Of a stretch of DNA of 64,000 nucleotides, positions 1 through 8,132 are shown one piece after another. The notes under the pieces were generated by a model, which saw only the letters and a program-made list of their open reading frames with translations, did no database searches and was not told the origin of the DNA. Each line of letters starts with the position of its first letter. Position 1 is the stretch's first letter. The position numbers were made by a program, and so were the translations under genes. Source of the stretch: Actinomycetales bacterium (GTDB lineage Bacteria > Actinomycetota > Actinomycetes > Actinomycetales > Cellulomonadaceae); assembly GCA_020444245.1 (NCBI GenBank), contig JAHLLI010000012.1, positions 1-64,000 of the forward strand. The letters are read 5' to 3'.

Positions 1-57
1 CAGGTCACAGCCCTGCAGCTGTCCGCGATCCGCCAAGGTGACCCAACTCAGGCGGCG

Positions 58-258
58 CTGACCGACCTGTTCCAGCAGACCATCGAACGCGTCGGGTCCT
101 TCGGCGGCTGAGGAGCGCGCCGTGGTCGCCGGCGCGGCCGGGACGACGGATCGGCGGTGGTCGATGCGGTGCTCGTCGGCGCCCTGACCACGCTGCTGTT
201 CGCCTCGGTGCTCCAGCTGGGCCTCGCCCTGCACGTGCGCGCGGCGGACCTGATCGGC
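58..258 (+). pseudogene. Duplicated, truncated pilin-like/TadE fragment
   Basis: This stretch is a nearly identical second copy of parts of the pilin-like and TadE genes at 2785-3067. Bases 60-118 match the end of the 60-aa pilin-like gene, including its SFGG stop, and 148-247 match the TadE N-terminus. About 80 bases corresponding to 2970-3050 are then missing, with GCGCGC present at both deletion ends, before the copy resumes at 244-258 (GCGGACCTGATCGGC). The sequence ends abruptly at a hydrolase-like fragment, so no functional protein is expected. The region looks like the remnant of a duplication of the tad 3' half; more of it may lie before the window. Confidence 0.75.
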
Positions 259-470
259 TTCGTCAGCCGCGGTGACCTGTCGCGGATCGCCCGGCCCACC
301 ATTTGGGCGCGTTCGCGCATGTACGCGGTGCCGTCGGCCCTCAGCCTCTCGAGCACGAGACTCAGCATCGCGCGCGCAATCACCGTGCTCGACACCGACT
401 AGCACCGCCCGGCGCTGACGTGCTGCGGTCCCGCGCCACCCCTGCCGACTCGGGGATCGCCTCCTCCACA
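259..470 (-). pseudogene. Decayed alpha/beta-hydrolase fragment
   Basis: Read on the minus strand, this segment encodes SSTVIARAMLSLVLERL, MRERAQM and LTKP, which align with the C-terminal half of the intact hydrolase at 5637-6368 ([29 protein letters not shown]). Several short deletions and an in-frame stop (CTAG at about 400) break it. It is clearly more diverged from the intact gene than the neighbouring tad copy is from its parent, so it may derive from a hydrolase paralogue rather than from the same duplication. It lacks the nucleophile-elbow region and start, and is fused directly to the TadE fragment at about 258. Confidence 0.65.
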
Positions 471-608
471 CGGTCCGACGGACCGCGTAGGGACCACTCG
501 AAAGGGTTGTCCACAACCGGACATATCGGACCCCAATCGCGCCTATGCTCGGCCCGACGTGATCCAGGGGGCTGATCCGCCTCCGTGGCATGCGCAGGGG
601 GACGGGGC

Positions 609-1277
609 ATGGACACGGCTGCCGAGCTCGAGCACGAGGTGCGCGAGCTGGTCCGCAGGCGCGGCATCGACCCCGTGCGCGACCGGGCCCGGCTGCGCGA
701 CCTGGTCCGTGAGGCCCTGGACGACTACGACGACCGTGCGCTGCGCGGCCACGCTCCCCCGCTGGTCGACCGACCCGGCACCGGCAAGGCCCTGGAGGAC
801 GCGCTCGGCGGGTTCGGCCCGCTCCAGCCCTACCTGGACGACCCCACGGTCGAGGAGGTCTGGATCAACGCCCCGGACCAGGTGTTCGTCGCCCGCAGCG
901 GCAAGGCCGAGCTGACCGCCACGATCCTGGAACCGTCCCAGGTCCGTGACCTGGTCGAACGCATGCTCAAGGTCTCCGGCCGACGCCTGGACCTGTCCAG
1001 CCCGTTCGTCGACGCGGCCCTGCCCGGCGGCGAACGCCTGCACGTGGCCATCCCCGACGTCACGCGCACCCACTGGGCCGTCAACATCCGCAAGTACCTG
1101 GTGCGCGCCTCCCACCTGGACGACCTGGTCGCGCTCGGCTCCCTGACCCCCGCCGCCGCACGCTTCCTGGCCGCCGCCGTCGCCGCCGGGCTCAACGTCC
1201 TGGTCTCCGGGCCCACCCAGGCCGGCAAGACCACGATGCTCAACGCGCTGGCGGGCTCCATCCCGCCGCGCGAGCGC
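609..1277 (+). pseudogene. Tad pilus ATPase TadA/CpaF, N-terminal part only
   Basis: TadA/CpaF is the hexameric secretion ATPase that powers Flp/Tad pilus assembly at the inner face of the membrane. The ATG at 609 follows a purine-rich stretch and opens about 223 recognisable residues: the N-terminal domain (FGPLQPYLDDPTVEEVWIN) and the start of the ATPase core with Walker A GPTQAGKTT at about 206-214. Homology then stops at PPRER, just after Walker A. Walker B, the Asp and His boxes and the C-terminal half are missing, because a deletion joins this gene to the middle of tadB in another frame. The reading frame stays open to 2660 and could be misread as one 683-aa protein. As written the ATPase cannot work. 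Assembly error is an alternative explanation. Confidence 0.75.
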
Positions 1278-1734
1278 AGAGCGCGGCCCCGAGGAGCTGC
1301 GAGCGCCGTTCGCCGCGTTCGCCGAGGACTACCGCGTGACCGGCCGGTTCACCGAGTGCCTCGACGCGCTCAAGGCCCGGCTCGCCGACCCGGTGGCGGA
1401 CCGCATCGTCGAGTCGCTGCGCCTGACCCGGGAGGTCGGCGGCACGGACCTCGGCCGCCAGCTGCGCACGCTGGCCACCTTCCTGCGGGCCGACGAGCGC
1501 ACCCGCGGCGAGCTGGAGGCCCGCCAGAGCTGGACCGTGAACGGTGCACGCCTGGCCGTCGCCGCGCCGTGGGTCGTGCTCGCACTGCTCGCCACCCGCC
1601 CCGAGGCCACCACGGCCTACAACACGCCGACCGGGGTCGTGGTGCTGGTGGGCGGGGCGCTGAGCTCGGTGGTCGCCTACCGGGTGATGCTCCGGATCGG
1701 GCGCCTGCCCGAGGACGTGCGGGTGCTGCGATGA
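1278..1734 (+). pseudogene. Tad pilus membrane protein TadB, C-terminal part only
   Basis: In the frame of 1276 the sequence reads PEELRAPFAAFAEDYRVTG followed by a typical TadB/GspF-type C-terminal region: cytoplasmic helices with RIVESLRLTREVGGTDLG, then ELEARQSWTVNGARLAV, and two membrane segments (about 1555-1605 and 1630-1680). It ends with GRLPEDVRVLR, and its stop overlaps the tadC start as ATGA. Only about 150 residues remain; the N-terminal half was lost in the same deletion that truncated tadA at about 1277. Translation could restart at the GTG at 1336, but no good ribosome site is visible. TadB normally pairs with TadC as the platform of the pilus machine. Confidence 0.75.
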
Positions 1735-2660
1735 CCCTGACCGGTGCGCTGGCCGGGCTCGGCGCGGGGCTGGGCTGCTGGCTCGTGGTGGCGTGGTTCG
1801 CGGCCCGGCGGCCACGGCTCGACGACCGGCTCGCGCCCTACCTGCGGGTGCCCGCCCGCCCGGCGACACCGCCCGCCGGCGGCCCGGGACCGCGCACGCC
1901 GTTGGGCACCGTGGAGCGACTGCTCGCGCCTGTGATGGCAGACGCGGTGCGCCTGGTCGAACGCCTGAGCTCCCCGACCGCGGACCTCGCCGCGCGCCTG
2001 GCCCGTGCCGGCCGGTCTCAGTCGGTCGAGCAGTTCCGCGCCGAGCAGGTCGTGGCCGCGGTGCTCGGCACGGGCGCGGGTCTCGCAGCCGCGCTCGTCC
2101 TGGCAGCCGGCGGACGGGTCGGGCCCGCGGCCGGCGGGCTGCTGGTGGCGGTCGGCGCGCTGACCGGGTTCGTGCTGCGCGACGTCCTGCTCAGCCATCA
2201 GGTCCGGCGCCGCTGCGAGCAGATCCTGCTCGAGCTGCCCACGGTGGCCGAGCTCCTGGCCCTGGCCGTCGCCGCCGGCGAGGGCGCCGCGGGCGCCGTG
2301 GAGCGGGTCTGCGCGGTGGGCGACGGGGCGCTGGCGGGTGAGCTGCGCCGAGTCGTCGCCGACACCCGAGCGGGGGCACCGCTCGCCGAGGCACTCGAGC
2401 GGATGGCCGACCGTGTGGGCGTGCCCGCGCTGTCCCGCTTCACCGAGGCGGTGGTGGTCGCGGTCGAGCGCGGCACGCCGCTGGCCGACGTGCTGCGGGC
2501 CCAGGCGACTGACGTCCGCGAGGCGTCGCGCCGCGAGCTGATGGAGCTGGGCGGCCGCAAGGAGGTCGCCATGATGGTCCCGGTGGTGTTCCTCATCCTG
2601 CCGGTGACCGTCGTCTTCGCCGTCTTCCCCGGCCTCACCGCACTGAGGCTCGACCTGTGA
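1731..2660 (+). CDS. Tad pilus platform protein TadC
   Basis: This 309-aa TadC/GspF-like protein is an inner-membrane platform component of the Tad (tight adherence) pilus. It has an N-terminal membrane segment (GALAGLGAGLGCWLVVAWF), a central helical pair of membrane segments (about residues 105-150), the GspF-type cytoplasmic helices (LLELPTVAELLALAVAAGEG, with a second VERGTPLADVLRAQATDVRE), and a hydrophobic C-terminus (MMVPVVFLILPVTVVFAVFPG). The ATG at 1731 overlaps the tadB stop. It is intact although the upstream ATPase and tadB are broken, so its transcription and use are doubtful unless another ATPase copy exists. Confidence 0.85.
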   Translation: MTLTGALAGLGAGLGCWLVVAWFAARRPRLDDRLAPYLRVPARPATPPAGGPGPRTPLGTVERLLAPVMADAVRLVERLSSPTADLAARLARAGRSQSVEQFRAEQVVAAVLGTGAGLAAALVLAAGGRVGPAAGGLLVAVGALTGFVLRDVLLSHQVRRRCEQILLELPTVAELLALAVAAGEGAAGAVERVCAVGDGALAGELRRVVADTRAGAPLAEALERMADRVGVPALSRFTEAVVVAVERGTPLADVLRAQATDVREASRRELMELGGRKEVAMMVPVVFLILPVTVVFAVFPGLTALRLDL

Positions 2661-2839
2661 AGGAGCACACCGTGGAGCACCCACCCCTCGACGACAGCGA
2701 CCGGGGCGACGTGCCCGGCTGGGTGCTGGTCACCCTCATGACCGCCGGGCTCGTCCTGGCGCTGTGGGCGGTCGCCGGCCCGGCGCTGACCGACCTGTTC
2801 CAGCAGGCCATCGAACGCGTCGGGTCCTTCGGCGGCTGA
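2657..2839 (+). CDS. Small Flp-pilin-like membrane protein of the tad locus
   Basis: This 60-aa protein has a hydrophilic N-terminus (HPPLDDSDRGDVPG), one strongly hydrophobic segment (WVLVTLMTAGLVLALWAVAG) and a short amphipathic tail ending SFGG. Size, position between tadC and tadE, and the single membrane segment fit the short pilin-like proteins (Flp or DUF4244 type) of actinobacterial tad operons. The GTG at 2657 overlaps the tadC stop by 4 bases. A GTG at 2672 is an alternative start. It lacks the classical G/XXXXEY processing motif of proteobacterial Flp, so calling it the main pilin is an inference. Its 3' end is duplicated at 60-118. Confidence 0.65.
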   Translation: MKEHTVEHPPLDDSDRGDVPGWVLVTLMTAGLVLALWAVAGPALTDLFQQAIERVGSFGG

Positions 2840-2849
2840 GGAGCACACG

Positions 2850-3233
2850 GTGCGCCGGTGGAGCGGGCGGGACGACGGATCGGCAGTGGTCGACGCGGTG
2901 CTGGTCGGCGCCCTGACCACGCTGCTGTTCGCCTCGGTGCTCCAGCTGGGCCTCGCCCTGCACGTGCGCGCCACCCTGATCGACTGCGCCGCCGAGGGCG
3001 CGCGCTACGGGGCCCTGGCCGATCGCGAGCCCGGCGACGGCGCGGCGCGCGCCGCGGACCTGATCGGCATGTCGCTGGCGTCGTCCTACGCCCAGGACGT
3101 GACCGCCACCCGCACCGTGCTCGACGGCCTGCCGGTGGTCGAGGTCCAGGTCACCGCCCCGCTGCCGATGCTCGGCATGCTCGGCCCGACCACGCTGACC
3201 GTGCACGGCCACGCCCTCGCGGAGGAGCCATGA
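2850..3233 (+). CDS. TadE-like pseudopilin
   Basis: This 127-aa TadE family protein has a short basic N-terminus, the signature DDGSAVVDAVLVGALTTLLF running into a hydrophobic helix, and LIDCAAEGARYGALAD typical of TadE. The rest is a small periplasm-facing beta-rich domain ending with ALAEEP. TadE and TadF are minor pseudopilins processed by the prepilin peptidase and needed for Flp pilus assembly. The GTG at 2850 sits 10 bases after the preceding stop, with GAGGAG upstream. The gene overlaps the next start by 4 bases. A truncated copy lies at 148-258. Confidence 0.8.
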   Translation: MRRWSGRDDGSAVVDAVLVGALTTLLFASVLQLGLALHVRATLIDCAAEGARYGALADREPGDGAARAADLIGMSLASSYAQDVTATRTVLDGLPVVEVQVTAPLPMLGMLGPTTLTVHGHALAEEP

Positions 3234-3769
3234 CCGCCGCCCGGCTCCGACGCGGGTACGCCGTACTGCGTCGCCGCGCCGACCTGCGCGGCGACGACGG
3301 GAACGCGGTGGTGGAGTTCCTCGGCGTCGCCCTGGTCCTGCTGATCCCCACGGTGTACCTCGTGCTGGTGCTCGGCCGGCTCCAGGCCGCCGCGTTCGCG
3401 GTCGACGGCGCAGCGCGCGAGGCGGTACGAGCAGCGCTCGTCGCCGCCCAGGAGCCGGCCGCGTCCGACGAGGGCGTCGACCAGCCCGACGAGCACCCGC
3501 CGGCATCCCTCGCCGGCCTCGACCCCTCCTCCGCGGCCGCGGCCGCCGTGGGCATCGCCCTCGCCGACCAGGGCCTGCCGGCCGACGACGCGGTGTCCCT
3601 GGTCTGCACCCCCGCCTGCGACCAACCGGGCGCCACGGTGATCGCCCGCGTCGAGGTCACCGTGGACCTGCCCCTGATACCCGCCTTCGTCCAGGACCGC
3701 GTGCCGCTCGCCGTGCCCGTGTCCGCCAGCGCCACCGGTCGCGTCGACCAGTACCTGGACGCCGGATGA
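3230..3769 (+). CDS. TadE/TadF-like pseudopilin
   Basis: This 179-aa protein begins with a basic segment (LRRGYAVLRRRADLRG), then DDGNAVVEFLGVALVLLIPTVYLVLVLGRLQAAAFAV, the TadE-type helix in which the conserved Glu is present (VVEF). The following 120 residues are an Ala-rich extracytoplasmic domain with two cysteines (LVCTPACDQ) that could form a disulfide. The ATG at 3230 follows GGAGGAGCC and overlaps the end of the upstream TadE gene. It probably forms the minor-pilin complex with the flanking TadE- and TadG-like proteins. Confidence 0.8.
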   Translation: MTAARLRRGYAVLRRRADLRGDDGNAVVEFLGVALVLLIPTVYLVLVLGRLQAAAFAVDGAAREAVRAALVAAQEPAASDEGVDQPDEHPPASLAGLDPSSAAAAAVGIALADQGLPADDAVSLVCTPACDQPGATVIARVEVTVDLPLIPAFVQDRVPLAVPVSASATGRVDQYLDAG

Positions 3770-4245
3770 CAGACCGACGCATCCCCCGAGTGCCGTCGTC
3801 GTCGCGCCCGTCGTGGCGCGACGACGACGGCCAGATCATGCTCATGGCGATCGGCTACGCGATCGTCGCCCTGCTCCTGGTCACCGCCGTGGTCTCGGCC
3901 AGCGGCATCCACCTGGAGCGCAAGCGCCTGCTCGCCCTCGCCGACCTCGCAGCCCTGGCCGCAGCCGACTCCATCGACCAGCACGCCTACTTCACCCGCG
4001 ACCCGGCCGGCGACCTCGTCCGGCTCGCCGACGACGAGGTCCGCACCGAGGTGATCGACTACCTGACAACCGCCGCCCCGGCAGCCGACCTCGACGGCGT
4101 CGACCTCCTCGCGGTCACCACCCAGGGCCGCACCGCAACGGTCATCCTGCGCTCGATCGCCCGACCCGCCCTCGTCTCCTTGATCACCGCCCCCTGGTCC
4201 GACGGCATCGAGCTCGTCGTCACCGCCACCGCCCGGGCCGACTGA
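3766..4245 (+). CDS. TadG-like pilus assembly protein
   Basis: This 159-aa protein has the TadG/Tad-like N-terminal signature RDDDGQIMLMAIGYAIVALLLVTAVVSASGIHLERKRLL followed by ADLAALAAADS, as in Rv3657c-type proteins and other TadG-related proteins near TadE genes. There is one membrane helix at about residues 25-48 and a small external domain. The ATG at 3766 overlaps the previous gene by 4 bases. It is the last gene of the visible tad operon. The neighbouring genes suggest a minor pilin or anchoring role; the exact function is not shown by the sequence. Confidence 0.75.
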   Translation: MTDRRIPRVPSSSRPSWRDDDGQIMLMAIGYAIVALLLVTAVVSASGIHLERKRLLALADLAALAAADSIDQHAYFTRDPAGDLVRLADDEVRTEVIDYLTTAAPAADLDGVDLLAVTTQGRTATVILRSIARPALVSLITAPWSDGIELVVTATARAD

Positions 4246-4450
4246 CATGACGCCCGCCCGACCGGCTCCCCCACCCGGCCCGACGCGTGGTCACGAACGC
4301 CCCTCGACCCGCCGGCGCCCGCCGCACGCGATCCCGCAACCCCCGAACGGCTGTACCCGGGCGCGGCTCGCGACGGTACGGTCCGATTTGTCCGATTCCG
4401 GAACGGTGGCGCTCGACACGACGCACCACCGACGACACAGGGGGCAAGGC

Positions 4451-5539
4451 ATGAGGACAAGAGCACTGCTAGCGAGCGCCGCAGCCGTAGGAGTGGTCAT
4501 GGCTACGGCGACAGGAGCCGGCGCAGCCGACGCCGAGGCGTGTCCGGGGATGGTCAACGACGCGCCGAACCACTACGTACTGGCCGGCGACGCGACGTGC
4601 GATCTGTCGTGGCTCGGCGACGGCGCCTACGTCGACCTGGCCGGCCACACGCTCTACACGACCAACGCGAAGGGCACCGGCACCACGACGATCGCCGCGG
4701 ACGACGTGACCCTCGCACGCGGCAAGCTGCGGACCGACGGGATCGACTGGGTCCAGAGCCGCGGGCGCCTGGACCGCGTCGACGTCTCGGCGATCGACCC
4801 GACCGCGACGAGGATCCTGATCGAGGCCGGACGCTGGTTCACGGTCACCCGGAGCCACTTCCACGACCTGCCCAACGCGATCGGCGTCGACTTCTACTAC
4901 GCCGGGGACGGCACCGTCTCACACTCACGGTTCACCCGGACCAAGATCGGGGTGAGCATCCAAGGCGGCGCCACCTTCACGATCGAGCACTCCAGGTTCG
5001 ACAGGAACGAGATCGGCCTGCAGCTGTGGAACGAGGACTGGATCGGCGTCAACGACGTCCTCGTCGCGAACAACACCTTCACCGGCAACACGGTCACGGG
5101 CGTCCGCGTGCGCGCCTACACGGGCGCCCTCTACCCGCCCGCGGAGCAGCGGACGTTCGACAACGTCCGGGTCGTCGGGAACCGCATGCTCCGCAACGCG
5201 GGCTCCGGCATGGACGTCACCATGTACTGCCTCACGGAGGAGCGCTGCGCGACCGGGCAGACGGCCGTCGCGGTCACGCGCAACCACTTCACGCGCAACG
5301 GCCTCGCCGCCCCGCAGGACACCGGTGACGACGGCTTCACCGCCAAGACCCTGGTCGGCTTCGGGCCGGCGTCCTGGGTCACGGGCACCCAAGGACTGTG
5401 GGTCTTCACCCTCACGGGCAACACGACCAGCAGGAACGCCGACCGAGGCATCGACGCGGCCGGCGTCACCGACGGCGGCGGGAACCGGAGCATGAGGGAC
5501 GCCAACCCCGAGCCCTGCCTGGGAGTCGCCTGCACCTGA
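4451..5539 (+). CDS. Secreted right-handed beta-helix protein
   Basis: This 362-aa protein has a clear Sec signal peptide (MRTRALLASAAAVGVVMATA, cleavage near GAGAADA). The mature protein has repeated parallel-beta-helix coils: VTRSHFHDLPNAIGV, VSHSRFTRTKIGVSI, IEHSRFDRNEIGLQL, VANNTFTGNTVTGV, VVGNRMLRNAGSG, VTRNHFTRNGL and LTGNTTSRNADRGI. The pattern matches the right-handed beta-helix/PbH1 repeat class seen in pectate-lyase-like and carbohydrate-active proteins. No catalytic residues can be assigned. Cysteines near both ends (EACPGM, ATCDLS, EPCLGVACT) suggest disulfides. The ATG at 4451 is chosen because a ribosome site (AGGGGGCAAGGC) and the signal peptide start there. A perfect hairpin follows the stop. 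Confidence 0.8.
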   Translation: MRTRALLASAAAVGVVMATATGAGAADAEACPGMVNDAPNHYVLAGDATCDLSWLGDGAYVDLAGHTLYTTNAKGTGTTTIAADDVTLARGKLRTDGIDWVQSRGRLDRVDVSAIDPTATRILIEAGRWFTVTRSHFHDLPNAIGVDFYYAGDGTVSHSRFTRTKIGVSIQGGATFTIEHSRFDRNEIGLQLWNEDWIGVNDVLVANNTFTGNTVTGVRVRAYTGALYPPAEQRTFDNVRVVGNRMLRNAGSGMDVTMYCLTEERCATGQTAVAVTRNHFTRNGLAAPQDTGDDGFTAKTLVGFGPASWVTGTQGLWVFTLTGNTTSRNADRGIDAAGVTDGGGNRSMRDANPEPCLGVACT

Positions 5540-5564
5540 CGCCCGCGCCTCGCACCCGAGCACA

Positions 5565-5607
5565 CGACGGCTCCGCCTCCGCCCACCGGGCTGGGGCGGA
5601 GCCGTCG
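5565..5607. terminator. Bidirectional hairpin terminator
   Basis: Perfect 13-bp arms (CGACGGCTCCGCC at 5565-5577 and GGCGGAGCCGTCG at 5595-5607) surround a 17-base loop, between the convergent beta-helix and hydrolase genes. There is no long T-run, as is common in actinobacteria. Confidence 0.7.
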
Positions 5608-5636
5608 CCCGATCCGGCCGCCTCCGGCGCGGCGCG

Positions 5637-6368
5637 TCAGCCCACCGCGACCTGCCCCGCGGCCCCGCGGCCCTCGACGATCCCGACGATCTCCGCGGCC
5701 AGCTCCGCAGGCTTGGTCAGCTGGGGCCAGTGGCCCGTGGGCAGGTCGATGATCGAACGGTTCTCCATGCGGGCGAACTCACGCATGTACGGGTGGTCGT
5801 CCGCCATCAGCTTCTCCAGCACCACGCTCAGCATCGAGCACGCGATCACCGTGCTCGGCACCGAGAACCGCCGCTCGTCGCCGACGTGCTGCGGGTCGCG
5901 TGCCACGCCGGCCGGCTCGGGGATCGCGATCTCCTCGAAGTGCGCGCGCACCCGGGGCGTCATGTCCGTCAGCTCAGGGGGCTCGAACGCGTCCCACCCG
6001 GGGAACGGCACCTCGTCGGACTCCACGGGCAGCTCGTCGTTGATCACCGCGCCCTCACCCATCGGGCCGGTGTCGACGTAGATCGCGTGCTCCACCCGGT
6101 CCGGCCGGGCATCGGCCGCGCCGGCGATGATCGAACCGCCGCCGGAGTGGCCCACGAGCACGACCCTCTCGGGCGCGGCGTCGATCCGGGCGACCACCGC
6201 CGCCACGTGGTCCGCCAGCCGCACCGAGGAGCGGTCCGCGTGGCGGGACTCCTTGCCGGGCAAGGTGAGCGGCTCCACGTCGTAGCCGGCCGCGCGGAGA
6301 GCCGTGGTGACGGTCCCCCACGAGTCGCCGTCGAGCCAGAACCCGGGGACGAGGATCACGTGTGTCAT
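5637..6368 (-). CDS. Alpha/beta-fold hydrolase
   Basis: This 243-aa cytoplasmic alpha/beta hydrolase starts [20 protein letters not shown], giving the oxyanion-side HGxW-like strand. The nucleophile elbow is GHSGGG (Ser at about 94), and the catalytic His is likely in [11 protein letters not shown] (about 220); the acid is less clear. Length and layout match the RsbQ/esterase-like alpha/beta hydrolase_6 group of small-molecule esterases. Substrate unknown. The ATG at 6368 is the only upstream start before prfB, from which it is divergently transcribed. A decayed relative of its C-terminal half lies at 259-470. Confidence 0.85.
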   Translation of the reverse strand: MTHVILVPGFWLDGDSWGTVTTALRAAGYDVEPLTLPGKESRHADRSSVRLADHVAAVVARIDAAPERVVLVGHSGGGSIIAGAADARPDRVEHAIYVDTGPMGEGAVINDELPVESDEVPFPGWDAFEPPELTDMTPRVRAHFEEIAIPEPAGVARDPQHVGDERRFSVPSTVIACSMLSVVLEKLMADDHPYMREFARMENRSIIDLPTGHWPQLTKPAELAAEIVGIVEGRGAAGQVAVG

Positions 6369-6491
6369 GTCTCGACGCTAGATCCGCCCACCGACGCGCG
6401 CGCCCCGGACGCGAAGGCCCGGACGCACCGGTCCACCTCCCGGACGCCGCTGCCTGCGAAGCCCTGTCACACCCGGGTCGCGGTGCACGGG

Positions 6492-6497
6492 TACCCT
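6492..6497 (+). promoter_or_regulatory. -10 hexamer for leaderless prfB
   Basis: TACCCT at 6492-6497 lies 8 bases before the GTG start of prfB, so the mRNA would begin at or within a base or two of the start codon. No ribosome site precedes the GTG, which fits a leaderless transcript. No clear -35 is visible. Confidence 0.45.
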
Positions 6498-6505
6498 GGT
6501 GGGTC

Positions 6506-7630
6506 GTGGCTGCTACCGACTTCCCCGCCGAGATCGCCGCCCTGCGCACGACGCTGGGCACGATCACTGCGGTCATCGACCCCGACGGGCTGCGCGCGAA
6601 GATCGCCGAGCTGTCCGAGAAGGCCACAGCGCCCGACCTGTGGGACGACACCGACCGCGCCCAGGCCGTGACCTCCGCGCTCTCGCACGCCCAGAACGAC
6701 CTGGAGCGGCTCGAGGGCTTCGCCCAGCGCCTGGAGGACCTCGAGACCCTGGTCGAGATGGGCATGGACGCCGCGGAGGACGACCCCGAGCGGGCGGCGA
6801 CCCTCGCCGACGCCGAGTCCGAGCTGGTCACGCTGACCAAGGACCTGGCCGGCTACGAGGTGCGCACCCTGCTGTCCGGCCCGTACGACTCCCGTGAGGC
6901 AGTGGTGACCATCCGGTCCGGCGCCGGCGGCGTCGACGCGGCCGACTTCGCCGAGATGCTGCTGCGGATGTACCTGCGCTGGGCCGAGCGGCACGGCTAC
7001 CCGACCCAGGTCCTGGACACCTCCTACGCCGAGGAGGCCGGCCTGAAGTCGGCGACCTTCGAGGTCAAGGTGCCCTACGCGTTCGGCAACCTGTCCGTGG
7101 AGGCCGGCACGCACCGCCTGGTGCGGATCAGCCCCTTCGACAACCAGGGCCGCCGCCAGACGTCGTTCGCCGCGGTCGAGGTGGTCCCGCTCATCGAGCA
7201 GACCGACCACATCGACATCCCCGAGAACGAGATCAAGGTCGACGTGTTCCGGTCCTCCGGCCCCGGTGGCCAGTCGGTCAACACCACGGACTCCGCGGTG
7301 CGCCTCACGCACATCCCCACCGGGATCGTCGTGTCGATGCAGAACGAGAAGTCCCAGATCCAGAACCGTGCGGCCGCGCTGCGCGTGCTCCAGTCCCGCC
7401 TGCTGCTGCTGCGTCAGGAGGAGGAGCGCGCCACCAAGAAGGAGCTCGCCGGGGACATCAAGGCGTCCTGGGGCGACCAGATGCGCTCCTACGTGCTCCA
7501 GCCGTACCAGATGGTCAAGGACCTGCGCACCGAGCACGAGGTCGGCAACCCGGCCGCGGTGTTCGACGGCGACATCGACGGGTTCATCGAGGCCGGCATC
7601 CGCTGGCGCGCCGGAGCGTCCCAGAACTGA
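6506..7630 (+). CDS. prfB: Peptide chain release factor 2
   Basis: RF2 reads UGA and UAA stop codons in the ribosomal A site and triggers peptide release. The 374-aa protein has the N-terminal helical domain, the codon-recognition SPF tripeptide in [15 protein letters not shown] (about residue 209) and the catalytic loop [18 protein letters not shown] with GGQ at about 254. The frame is continuous from the GTG at 6506, so there is no programmed +1 frameshift of the E. coli type; this is usual in actinobacteria. Its place before ftsEX and smpB is the normal actinobacterial order, although three genes intervene here. Confidence 0.97.
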   Translation: MAATDFPAEIAALRTTLGTITAVIDPDGLRAKIAELSEKATAPDLWDDTDRAQAVTSALSHAQNDLERLEGFAQRLEDLETLVEMGMDAAEDDPERAATLADAESELVTLTKDLAGYEVRTLLSGPYDSREAVVTIRSGAGGVDAADFAEMLLRMYLRWAERHGYPTQVLDTSYAEEAGLKSATFEVKVPYAFGNLSVEAGTHRLVRISPFDNQGRRQTSFAAVEVVPLIEQTDHIDIPENEIKVDVFRSSGPGGQSVNTTDSAVRLTHIPTGIVVSMQNEKSQIQNRAAALRVLQSRLLLLRQEEERATKKELAGDIKASWGDQMRSYVLQPYQMVKDLRTEHEVGNPAAVFDGDIDGFIEAGIRWRAGASQN

Positions 7631-8132
7631 CCGGGCCTGCGCCATCGCCGCAGGTCGGACCGCGCGCCTCAGCTCCACCACCGTCCGATCACCCGACTGT
7701 CACCAACCCGACGGCCGAGCACACCTGGCCGACGCGGTCCCGGCGCCCCACGCGGCGAAGCCGCGCTCAGACATCGATCCGTGCGGGGCCGTCCACACTG
7801 CGGACGCCGATCTGCGCCTCCGACACCCCTCGCCGCGTCGGCCGCCGCCACGGCCCGGCTCCCCACCACAACCGACGGCGCCCGGTGAGCAGCCCACGCG
7901 GTTCAGGTGACGGATGGTGCAGCGGTGACAGATGTGACACCCCACCCGCCTCATCCACCACTCGTGTCACACGAACCGCGCCGACTGCTCACGCTGCGGT
8001 AGCCGCGACGCGGTGACCCCGGGCACGCGCGGAGGACCGCCGCGCGGACGATCGCTGCCTGGTGGCGCCCGGAGCTCGTGGGCGCCGCACGGGGGCCTCC
8101 GGCGACCCCCGCGTGGAGGCCGGCGGATCGCG
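7631..8132. other. 502-base gene-free stretch with one inverted repeat
   Basis: No convincing coding sequence is seen. The only structured element is an 8-bp inverted repeat, TGTGACAC at 7933-7940 and GTGTCACA at 7964-7971, separated by 23 bases. It could be a regulator binding site or a weak hairpin after the convergent genes. Confidence 0.4.

Noticed and set aside
585-2660. One 691-aa protein spanning TadA, TadB and TadC
   Set aside because: Residues between about 1278 and 1730 in that frame are Arg/Pro/Gly-rich and unlike any family; TadB is in another frame and TadC has its own ATGA start.
6506-7630. Programmed frameshift in prfB
   Set aside because: The coding frame is continuous from the GTG start and no internal early UGA is present.
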